Source: Asterella californica | Lineage: Eukaryota; Streptophyta; Marchantiopsida; Marchantiales; Aytoniaceae | Direction of reading: 5' to 3' | NCBI GenBank assembly: GCA_036924285.1 | Contig: JAYKYS010000011.1 | Location: 6,324,001 to 6,388,000, forward strand | DNA length: 64,000 nucleotides | Shown here: one piece after another, positions 47,479 through 57,362 of the stretch | Layout: each line of letters opens with the position of its first letter | Position numbering within the stretch: position 1 is the first letter of the stretch | Made by a program: the position numbers and the translations under genes | Notes under the pieces: generated by a model | Database searches by the model: none | Told to the model about the DNA's origin: nothing | The model's input: the letters and a program-made list of their open reading frames with translations, nothing else

Positions 47479-49443
47479 TCATTGAGGACGGCTATAATAG
47501 ACATCCAAGGAAGGTAGTCTGGGAACAGCACGAAGTTGGAGAGGATACTTGGGTCGGAGGACCAAGCCGTATTTATCATCGTTGCTGATGTCGAATCCTT
47601 TCATTCCAGGAGGCGGATCGAGATCGAAGCCATGTACCAGACAGGCAATGGTGCGCTGAACCATGAGCTGCCCGAGGTTAATTCCCACGCACTTTCTTCT
47701 ACCGGCCCCGAATGGCAAGTACTTGAAGTTGTTCCCAAGGACAGATATGGAAGAGTTCAAGAAGCGTTCAGGGATGAATTCATCGGCTTTGTCCCATAGC
47801 TCTGGATCACGGCCGATAGCCCAGATATTGACGAACACAGAGGACTTCTTGGGAATCGTGTATGGACCGAGACTGGTCTCGGTTTCATTCATCCGTGGGA
47901 TCAGCAGCGGAAGAGGAGGATACATTCTGAGTACTTCTTTCATCACTGCATCCAAATACGGAAGATTGGGAAGGTCTCCCTCCACCATCGCCCGTCCTTT
48001 GCCCACCACTGTGTCCAGCTCCACCTGCAGCTTGGCCAGGACGTTGGGGTTGCGAACAAGCTCGATCAAAGCCCATTCCACTGTCGTGGCAGCTGTGTCT
48101 GTCCCTGCGATCAACATGTCCTGCATTCAAGTCACTCAGTGTCAACCCGCATTCCAATCCACAGGGCAACAAACGAAGACGTAATCCGTAATTCCGAGCT
48201 ATCACTACTGGGGGTCAGACATCTCCACCTTCTTTCACGTGGTTCAGCTTGTCGGAACTAAGAAGAAAACTAAATTATCTTGTGACCTTACAAGCAGACA
48301 TCTTGTTCTATTAGTTAAGCTGCCTTACACTGGTGGTTGCCAATATAGAGGTGTCTGATAGTTTCTCTCCTCCTTCTAAAGATAGTAGTACATCAATGAA
48401 GTCCATATTCTCCGGTTCCAGCACGGAGTTGCCTCTCTCTGCCTTGCTCCTTTTATGGTCTTCCAGCAATCCGCTCAAAATTTGTCTTTGCCTTCCGTGA
48501 AGCTTCCGGAATTCTGCAGTTAAGCCTTGCGGATCTAGCCAGCGCAGACAAGGGAGCAGATCTGATATATTCAGCTTTCCAGATGTATCCACCATGTCGA
48601 TCATCAAGCTTTTGAAGTCCTGCAACTCCTTCGTCAATGGAATGTTCTTACCGTAGTAGCGTTTCTTGAAGAGCATCCTGCAAACGACGTTCATAGTCAT
48701 TGTGTGCACGACATCTCTCACCACGAACGGCTTCCCGTTTTTTGTTATACCCATGATATCTTTTAGCATTTCTCCCTGTTCGTCAAAACGGATCTGCAAA
48801 ACATGTTCCGACCTCATAAGTGATCATGGAACTGATGAAGGCGAGAAAACAGTGTCAGGCTTTGTTTTCTGATGCTAAAGTTGAAGTCAGATATGTCACA
48901 CACCTTCATCGAGTTGCTGACTTTAGAAGCAGCAAGAAGCTCCGTAGTGCAGACTTTCCGAATCTTCTTCAGTGTTGGAGTGTAAGCGGCAAAGCCCATA
49001 TTCGAGGCTCCAAACCCGAAATACTTGGCATTTGTATACAGAATTGCATCATGCGCTCGAGATGCAAATTCTTCGTCTTTCTCTCGCATTAGAGCTTCGG
49101 CAATTTCAGCCGACGCGATAACAACTACAGGCAGGGACCCAAGTCTAAGGTGAATCACAGGCCCATACTTGTGCGACAAGTCGGCAAATACTTTGTGCAG
49201 TTCCGTCCCCAGAGATAGAATAGCCCCAATAATCGGTAAGTTTGTAGGTCCTGGAGGCAGTCTGGAGCGACCTCGAGAAATTTTATGCACGATAAGTAAG
49301 AGCAGTGTGCTGGCAAACACGACGGTTATCCACGTAGTAGGTACAGGCAAGTGTGCCTTCAGGTCGCTCACCATGTTCAACCCTTTGAGAGCAAGAAGGT
49401 GCTCATGAAGGAAAGAAGACACCCGACTGTGAAGACTGTCCAT
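47479..49443 (-). CDS. Cytochrome P450 monooxygenase, apparently intact (CYP71-clan type)
   Basis: Three exons are inferred: 49443-48904, 48793-48329 and 48120-47479, all in phase 0, with GT-AG introns of 110 and 208 bp. The product is 548 aa, normal to slightly long for plant microsomal P450s. Residues about 36-53 form an N-terminal membrane anchor, followed by the proline hinge LPPGP (62-66). The I-helix oxygen-binding motif is AGTDT (340-344), the K-helix is EVLR (397-400), PERF is at 452-455 and the heme loop FGAGRRKCVG (472-481) has the axial Cys479. It would use NADPH-P450 reductase at the ER to oxidise a small molecule. The substrate cannot be told from sequence. A start at 49443 is chosen because the anchor follows it. 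The pseudogene at 36191-38245 is its tandem duplicate. Confidence 0.93.
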
Positions 49444-49694
49444 TTTGGCTGCTCAGAGTTTCAGTCTTAAAGCGTACTGCATCTCACCAGCTGTCGCAAA
49501 TTCTGTACTCTACTGTAAGCTGAAGAAAAATCTACCATCAGCGCTCTCCTTCTATAGCATGAAAATGAACCCTCCCTTAGGAAGCAAACGGACCAGTTTG
49601 TCTGCCTTCCTTCCAAGTTAAGTGCACACCGTCAAGAAGCTCAATATTCCGCGCTCTGCACTGCCTTTGGACTCGAGTGTGCTGGCCTGGCTCG

Positions 49695-50340
49695 CATCAA
49701 CGTAGAGAATTGCAGGATTGCGCAATTTTGCGCTGCCAGTCCATAGCTCACGACACTATGCCTGTCTGCTCTCCGATCCGGTCGTACAGAATTGTACCCT
49801 TCTTTCCAAATTTCAAGTCAGCAAGCAGGCGCTGAAGGCGGCCCACAGAGTGAACGAAAGAGGAGAGTACTCTTTGTGATGAATTCAAGAAAGCAATACT
49901 AAGTATGAATAGCTTGGAGAACTGTAACAATGTTGGGGATCGCTATAAGGATGTATTCCATTTAGACTCCACTGAGTCTTTACACCTCCCAGAGAGATCG
50001 TGGGTTTGTCTAACAGCAGCATGTGCTCCATGCTTGGGATTTCTATTAAGAGACTACTTACATTAGATCATCGAGTGATGGAATGTTCTCTTCTATCTAT
50101 ACATCCTAATTTTGTCTGACACCCTTCAGTCGCCAACACAGCAGAATCATCCAGCGTTGATGACGTCATCAACGTAGAGAATCGCGGAATTGCGCCATCT
50201 GCGCTGCCAGTCCATAGCTCACGACACTATGCCTGTATGCTCTCCGATCCGGTCGTGCAGAATTGTACCCTTCTTTCCAAATTTCAAGGCAGCAGGCAGG
50301 CGCTGAAGGCGGCCCACAGAGTGAACGAAAGAGGAGGGTA
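49695..50340. repeat. Direct repeat pair of about 175 bp
   Basis: 49695-49869 and 50167-50340 are nearly identical (CATCAACGTAGAGAAT at the start, GTGAACGAAAGAGGAG at the end) and separated by about 297 bp. Flanking CCCTTCAGTC and CAGAATC-TCCAGCGTTG motifs are repeated too. Minus-strand reading contains FVHSVGRLQRLLADLKFGKK, of unknown family. Confidence 0.85.
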
Positions 50341-50423
50341 CCCTTCAGTCACTAAAATCCACTGTCGTTAAACGTTCAAACCAACAAAGCAGAATCTTCC
50401 AGCGTTGGCCACGTGGTCACCTC

Positions 50424-50813
50424 ATTTCGCTCGAAAGAGTGATTATTCACTGTCCAACTCGATTTGTGGAGCACTCACGATGGTTGGGATTTTGTTACTT
50501 CGCTGAAGGTGTGCATTTTGTGCGTTAACTGCCGTTTTATCATTCGGTTTTGAGATTTCAAAATTGGGTTTTCTCAGATAGGCCAATGTGGACAAGTGAA
50601 CTGGAAAAAGTTGAAGTTCTAGAGCTCGAAGCATCTGACTCTAACTTGCAATTGGAGCCTGGTTTGATGTTCTTCTCAGCCAAGTGCCCAATTCGACTGA
50701 TTGGGAGATTCATGGCTGTGATCTTCAAGAGGGCATGAGAGTATCACGTGATGGGCTTGCAGACATGTTCCCGATCTGGATCGAGTTATGTGCAAAATGG
50801 CATAACGATGCGG
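50424..50813 (+). repeat. Duplicated segment with a conserved peptide
   Basis: This segment is the inverted partner of 38447-38842. The open frame 50550-50738 contains RFQNWVFSDRPMWTSELEKV; a frame change then allows a further segment with RVSRDGLADMFPIWIELCAK to 50914. The peptide is conserved between copies, but the second copy stops elsewhere, so coding status is doubtful. It may be a fragment of an unidentified gene carried with the repeat. Confidence 0.7.
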
Positions 50814-50998
50814 ACCACGTAGGTGATGTCCATTTCGCAACTGATGAACTCTCTATGATAGAGGATTTGCTGCTGGAGGTCGCACGCTGCAACGCAAAGT
50901 GGTTAACTTCTTGATAAAGAAATTGCTCGATCGCTGTGGGCTATTCGACGTGGATTGGGAGTTTCGCTGCTGTGGACTGAGAATTTCCGTGTTCTGTT

Positions 50999-52493
50999 GA
51001 TTGTCAAAAGTGCAGATGGAACACTGCATGGGAGTAGTTGTCAGATTCGTTGTGTCGTCAACGAGGAATGGCTGTTTGCTGCTCATGTGGACTTGTCTTT
51101 TTCTGAATAAAAATCCTCGTGTAATTCTGATTCTATAATGTTGATTCCTCGACTGTTCATAGTCACGATTCGGTTTTTTATGCAGTTTGGTGGCCTTATT
51201 TTCCATCGGGAATTTTTTTCAAATTTTGATCTATAATGCTGTTTACTCGACTGATCATAATCTCGACTCGGCTTTCTATGCGGTGGTCTTCCATCAGGAA
51301 CCACCGTCAAAGTGGTTTTCGCACTCTGAGGGTGTTGGTCGCTTCCAGTCGTTGTGGTAGCAGAGTGGAAATTTAGTTGTTCCGATTTGCATTTTCAGGT
51401 TCGCATAGTTCAAATATTACTTCCTTTGTCATTGCTCGCGTTCATGTGCAAAGAGAAAGGTAGCATTTTATCTCTCAACATTTCGATTTTATCTCTCAAC
51501 ATTTCTCTTTTGTATCTTGTTTGCTCGCGACTCGCTAATTCACGATTGTTTTATGGTTCACCGGCTCGCTGTTCTCGTAATTATTTCAAATTTCATAGTA
51601 ATCTCGAATCTGAATCGACTCATGATACAGTTAACATGGTGAGGGCACGGGCTCGAATGTCCATTGTCGTGAAGAACACCGTGACACATCCATCTGTAAA
51701 GAAACCGAATCGTGCACTACGACTAATCCGTTGGCTGATAAATACGACGGCGCGGTGCGAAAGTTGATAAGATCTCTAAAATCCACGGCAAGGCACCCGC
51801 ATCATGGAATCGGAGGCGAGTAAATTCTTGGTCAAAAATCCAGCAAAATCCGTTTCAAATATCTATGTGCGGTTGCGCCCTTAGTCATGACTCCAAATGA
51901 AATAATTATTTTAAATGCTTCCATATTCTTAATAAGATGTTTTCCTAAACAAAGAAGTATCGCAAGGAATGCTTCTTAATTGACCATGAGTAAATTAAAT
52001 CGCCAAGAAAGAACCCCGGATTGAGTTAAGTTTGCATAGTTTGATTTTTTTCGTGATGACTAAAAGTAAATAAAAAATAAAATTTTATATATATCAGACT
52101 AATAAACAACCGCTTATAACAACTGGGTACTAGCTCATGGGTACTTTTTTACGTGGACATACCGGTGAAGTTCGTAATGAAAACTTTCACGTGCATATAC
52201 TGGGATTTACGGGTCGGGTTCTGCCGTACATTGGAGTCTTACATACTCGACAGAGTCGCTTTTTCATCTTGAGCTCATTTTGCTCGTGACCTTGAGCTCC
52301 CTGTTGCCCCCATGGAGTGTACCAAGGACGACCGAGAGTCGTCCTTGGTCTGCAGCAAAACCAAGATCCATGAGGTAGATCCACCGAGACTCATGACCAG
52401 ACAGCTTGGTAAGAAGCGAATGTATTTGCAGTGGAGTTTGTACGGGTGGACCATCTTCTCACACTCCGATGGCTCAGAGAGTCGAGACTCTTA
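50999..52493 (+). repeat. Left arm of the long inverted repeat
   Basis: The plus strand here matches the reverse complement of 62160-63976 along its length, with scattered substitutions and small indels. Anchors include CATTCGAGCC-type sequence near 51655, CCTTGCGATAC-type near 51970 and CTCCGATGGCTCA at 52466. It lacks a 290-bp segment present in the right arm (63482-63775). Homology is broken at 50861-50998 but resumes at 50844-50860, so the arm extends further left. ORFs such as 51354-51767 (+) are shared in broken form and show no known domain. Confidence 0.88.
51133..51294. repeat. Internal direct repeat in the left arm
   Basis: Two diverged copies with a 98-bp period share TCTATAATG, CTCGACTG-TCATA and TTTATGC/TCTATGC followed by GGTGG. 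The right arm has the same pair, split by the extra 290 bp. Confidence 0.75.
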
Positions 52494-53335
52494 ACAACAA
52501 GAGTACGGCTGCCCTACTGCAATGCAATCACAGCACAGGCGACTTCAATGAGTTTTGAAAGGGCAATCAGCATCTAAACTTTACCACTCCACCTTCGTTT
52601 CGGTAATTTTAAAATTTATTCTACCAGGTTTTGATGATGCTTTCATGTGATGGTCGGGAAAACGCACCTTTCTTTACCTGAACACTTAACAACGCTGAAA
52701 ACGCACGCCTCTGCGTTTCATCTCAAGACGGAGAATAAGGACTGAAGGTGTCCGCAGAAGGTGTCCGCAAAAGGCACCTTCTGCGGACACAAGAAGGTGC
52801 AAAAGGCACACTGGCTCCCAGGCACGAAGTGATACACTTGGAGGCTTCAAGGGCCACGGGTTATTGGACTGATGTTATGGTGCTTGCTTGGAACTTAATT
52901 TTCGGACCAATGATAATGTTAATATACAACGTGGAGGAACTAAGTGAACAGCTGGCCTCGTTACGAGACCTACAGAACTCTCCTCCGATTCTAACAGTGC
53001 AGGAACCACCAAGTCCCTCATTAGGGCTCAATCAGAATACAAGTACTGATTGCTTCTACTCATGAATAAGACGATGTATTCTGTACATCCGAATACGTAT
53101 AAATACGTCATCAGACTGCATGGTCGACATTGCTTCTGGGCAAAGTTGGCCAGTTGCTGAAAATTATCTTCTGTTCCCCCGGCTCTAAAATATCGTTACA
53201 TGAGAGTAAAGATGCGGTCTTTGATCTCTCCTTATCTTCTCTATCTCTCACATCGGGACTTTCAATCCACTGGAAAGAAATAAGTAGTTGATGGTACGGT
53301 TGCTGTCTAACATGTTTTCCTTGAATCTACACCAA
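52494..53335. other. Spacer with a hairpin; no recognised gene
   Basis: It lies between the inverted repeat and the 3' end of the TGD3-like gene. The plus ORF 52748-53065 (105 codons) begins in the hairpin and contains a hydrophobic stretch, VMVLAWNLIFGPMIMLIY, but no homologue comes to mind, so it is not called. Confidence 0.4.
52748..52790. repeat. Perfect 16-bp GC-rich hairpin
   Basis: Left arm GTGTCCGCAGAAGGTG (52748-52763), 11-nt loop, right arm CACCTTCTGCGGACAC (52775-52790). Part of the arm (AAGGTG) is repeated a third time at 52793. It lies about 550 bp beyond the TGD3-like stop codon, too far for a simple terminator role. Confidence 0.9.
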
Positions 53336-56218
53336 TCAATAACGAATAGGCCCCAGAAGACTTCCATTCGCAAACTGCAAGGCAAGAGGTGTGCTTGGTT
53401 AGGAGAAAGGCATGAGAACTGTGTCACTCAGCCAACCCTGTAAAAAGGATAATTCAAACAAATTACCTGCCGCACAATGGGGTTACTCGTGGTTTCAAAC
53501 TCTGATGTTGAACCTTCCCAAACCACCTTCCCTTCGTGAAGGAACAGTAATCTGCAGGCATAACTCGATCTTCAGTAACTAAGCCAAACGAACAAGACGA
53601 TTACTACTATAGCTATGATTCGTAGCCAGAAATTATAACGGGTCCACAAGCAAAGTTCTGGAAGCATGAGTACCTATCCACAGCCCGTCGAATTGTGCTA
53701 TGTTGATGCGTCACCACAACATACGACGAAATCTTCCCTGGCTTCCCTCGCGCATCCTGACCATTTATGTGAACTGACCGGATCAAATCCTCCACAACTG
53801 TAGATGCGATAGGGTCCAATCCAGCCGTGGGCTCATCATACATTACCAACTGCAAAAAGTTCAGTTCAATCAGAAAAACTGAAGACGGTGATTTCGTAGC
53901 CTTCATATTCACAAGTCCAGCTCAAGGTTGGGTTCCGCATCTGAACAATACACTAGCAGCAACAAGTATCTAATCAGCAGTCGTAGAGTCCGTGGTCACA
54001 AATGAAACTAACCTCGTGCTCTGAACGATCCAAACGATCGTCAGAAATGATAGCTCGAGCCAGCGCAACACGCTTCTTCATACCACCGGAAAGTTCCGAA
54101 GGAAATCGATCTTCCACTCCCTGGAAAAGAAAATATCATCTACATCCATGTAAGTAAATGAAGCAACGTTATGATCATTAACCAAACAACGACAGCCGTG
54201 TCAAGTAAACATTAATTACTGATCACTCTTCACCGCAGCAACAGTTTCTGTGTGAGCACCTATGTGCTCTCTGTTCCGGTCCACCGCGAAAACTACGACA
54301 GTTTACTGAGACGAACTTCATTCACACTCCACAGACGGCAGGCGATGTCACAAGACTGCTGATAAAAACGTGTGCAGATGATCAACGAATTCCGGCAAGG
54401 TAAAGAGACATGAATGAGGAGAGCAAACCTTCAAGCCCACAGCTGCAAGACTATCTCGAACAAGATCTAATATTTTTCCGTGGGGAAGGTCCGAGTGCTC
54501 ATAGCTGCACCACCCAGACAAATACACTGATATTGGTCAGTCAGATGATAGTAACTTTACGGTAGTGAACACAGTAGAGGAGAAATGTCTCTGCGTTCTT
54601 GATCGTGACAAAAGGAGAGTTTCGTGGTACTTACAGCATGAATCCAACATTCTCTCGGACAGTCAGAGAGTCGAAAAGTGCAGCGCTTTGGAAAACCTAC
54701 AGGGCAAACAATTTCCGGTATGTTTCAGTTGCAGAGAGATACAAACCATTACTCTATTCCCCTAGCAACACTGGAATTTCCTTTCCGAAAATGTGTGCCA
54801 ACACATCTTACACTGAACAACATTATAGCAACTACAAAGTCTAATCAACTTTCGAAAACAAATTACTAACCAGGCCAATTCGTAAGCCAGAGACAGCTTC
54901 ATCACTGATCAAACCCTTCCGTTTCTTTCCCATGACATACACTTCACCCTGCAACAAAAGTTGGAATTGGGAGGTTGAGTAACAATTTCATCGATAGCTT
55001 CCAACAGAAACCAAAAATGAAACTTAACCGGAACGAAATCTAGCAAGAATCGGGTTGCGTAAAGTTACTCGATCAGGGGCAAGGAGTCCAGCCATGATAC
55101 GCAAAATCGTGGATTTTCCAGTTCCTGAAGGCCCAATAATGCCAACCGCCTCTCCTTCACGAATCTGTTCCCAGTACAAAGATAAGTACTTTAAGGGCGC
55201 GAAGAACATGTAAACCGCGATGCTTATTGGCGGTTCTGAACAATGCAAAATGGTGAAACTGAAACCACACGTCCACCGACGAAACTGCTTTTACCTTCAG
55301 GCTAGCTCCTCTTAGAATATGTTTACTGCCAAATGATTTATACACATCCCGACACTCAATGAGTACCTCCCGCTCATCCTCTTCCTCCTCTGTTATCCTG
55401 GGTCGTGATAACTCAGCAGCGTCTGCTGCTTCGAGTTGTTTAGCATTGCCCTGGGAAACGTGTAATACGCGAAAACTTTCAGCTCATAGTCTGCTGAGGA
55501 CATCCACGTACGCAGCTGTATGAACATCACTTCTTAACCACGGCTGGTCCAATGCCAATCCTGAGGCCATCCTCTGAATGGTGGCAGCTCTAATTATCTC
55601 AATTTTTAATTCTGGAACGGTTACATTAATGCAAAAAGGCGCACAAGCTTCCGAGGTGAACTAAAACTGATGGTGTGACGATGAACTGATGTGGAGACTA
55701 AACCTATCTACCTCATCCAACAGAAACAGGAAGTAACCAGCATCTGTACAAGCCATTCACCGCAGAATTTAGAATTTAGCATTACGTTCGCACGAAATCA
55801 AGGTCTATTTTCGTAAAAGAACGGAGTTCGTAACTCGTGTGAACTGGAAACAGTCCGCATACTGGAGAGGAGCTAGGTTTATAAGACATACTCCCTCATG
55901 GTCAAAATCTGGTACCAAGGTCTCTATGTGGTTGTGGAGCAACAATCTTAATCGGGCATGAGAGCATACATTTAAAATCAACGAAGAATCATCGTGGCGC
56001 GATGAAAGTCGCGTGGTCTGCGCCGAGGAGGTGCAGGATACATGAGTTGTTGCCGCGCGCCCTTGCCCACCGATAATTCCCGGCCAATCTACTCGCTGAG
56101 AAGTCACAGGAGAACGAGAAACGCCGACTGGCAGCGGATGTCCTGAAGATGTACACGCTGCTAACGACCCTGAATTCTTACTCCACAGAGAATACACGGT
56201 CGACGGTGCCATCGCCAT
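53336..56218 (-). CDS. TGD3: TGD3-type ATP-binding protein of the plastid lipid (TGD) importer
   Basis: Ten exons are inferred: 56218-55892, 55450-55295, 55164-55069, 54948-54871, 54696-54635, 54504-54429, 54120-54013, 53849-53674, 53551-53467 and 53374-53336, all with GT-AG introns and matching phases, giving 400 aa. The first about 110 residues are Ser/Thr/Arg-rich, as in a plastid transit peptide. Walker [10 protein letters not shown] is at 172-180, the Q-loop at VFQ (220-222), the signature LSGGM at 275-279, Walker B LVMYDEP at 302-308 and the switch His at 349 (VVTHQH). LSGGM and the tail GPIRY are typical of TGD3, an MlaF relative. It powers the TGD1-TGD2-TGD3 complex, which brings ER-derived lipid through the inner envelope. 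The gene is divergent from the photolyase, whose start lies 1.1 kb away. Confidence 0.93.
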
Positions 56219-57362
56219 GCTTCCTCAGCTTTCTTCTAGTAAAACCCACGACTACGTTTGAACAAAGCACGCGCGGTCCTTCACAAGGAATCCCAGCCAA
56301 TCTAAAACGCCCTCAGACGTTTACCGTTCATGCTCCAACAAGTATGGACTAATTCTCCAGCCTCCAACGATTCGGTCCCTTCCTTTCCTGCTCCTCGTTT
56401 CGTCAGGCCCTCCTTGCTCCTGTTCCTGTCCTGCAGCGTATGGAAGCCTCGCGCTAAACTAATCTCATATTTGTCGGAGGCAGTAATCGACCACCGCATC
56501 GCCCGAACTCGCTATTTCCGATCTTTCCTGCTCGTCGCAACCCAATCAATATCTCTCCTCTCTTTCTCCTGTCTCTCTTGCGTTTGGTGTGCCTCGTCCC
56601 ACCATAACCCTCCTTCTCTACTCTCCCGGCCACTTGCAAGACAAGAACATGACAAAGAAAATAAAATCCCAAGGAGAAGTTCTCCAGGAGCGGCAGTGAT
56701 CGTCCATGACTTCATCCCCCATTTGAGCGACTGTGCTACGACAGGCCACCGCCACGTGTGGGACATTGCCCGGACCTAGTTCCGGCAAGCCGGTGCAAAG
56801 TTGCGAACCGACCGCGGCCTCCGTATGCAAAGCCACGTGGCGGTCAGGACGCTGTTATGTAGCCCAGCTGGCTTGACTTGCCACGTCGGAACGAGTGCGG
56901 CAAACTAGTCCAGCCCGCGCGGTCTTGTGGTCAAGAGTGGACAGTATTTTCCAAGGGCCAGAAACTGCCACGTCATTTGAGCGAAAGTGGGTCCCAGTGA
57001 GACTTTGTTCCCTCGCTTTCTTGACGTTTCTCTGAGCAGGAGAATGTTTGTACTCGAATCTGCATCGAACTTGAAGCTCAGTGACCTCCCAGCAAGCAGC
57101 GAAACGGAGCTAAGCTGGGCCCGAGCTTGGGGTCGAACTGGTCTAAGCTTGGCTATCTCCCGTTTTCCGTCGCTACTTCGTTCAACTGTCAAAGCAGTTA
57201 CTGGCAGTATGTTGTTTGTCAATGTCCGCTTGTAGTTGTATATATCTGCTTCCGATATGCAGTAGATTCGCTTCAACAGCACCTTCATTCACTAGACGTG
57301 CAGTCAGTTGTTCGCTGGTTGTCGTGGAAATTCAAGGTCAGGCTTTTGCTGGTGGGTTTAGA
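56219..57362. promoter_or_regulatory. Shared divergent upstream region of TGD3-like and photolyase genes
   Basis: This 1.14-kb interval separates two genes read in opposite directions. ORFs crossing it on either strand are not conserved. A TATATAT run at 57239-57245 could serve the photolyase start at 57363. Such an initiation would exclude the earlier in-frame ATG at 57216. Confidence 0.6.
56753..56975. promoter_or_regulatory. Cluster of four ACGT-core (G-box-like) sites
   Basis: Sites are CCACGTGT (CACGTG at 56753-56758), CCACGTGG (56833-56840), CCACGTCG (56881-56888) and CCACGTCA (56968-56975). These are binding-site types for plant bZIP factors such as HY5, and CACGTG also for bHLH factors. 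All fall within 225 bp in the divergent region, about 400-600 bp before the photolyase start. That the sites act is inference. Confidence 0.65.

Noticed and set aside
47663..48184. 173-codon plus ORF
   Set aside because: It is antisense to exon 3 of the P450, whose conserved motifs on the minus strand explain the sequence.
51354..51767. 137-codon ORF in the left arm, partly shared with the right arm
   Set aside because: The frame is broken differently in the other arm and has indels not in multiples of three, so it does not look like a conserved gene.
52748..53065. 105-codon plus ORF with one hydrophobic segment
   Set aside because: Starts in a hairpin repeat and matches no family I know; coding status cannot be supported.
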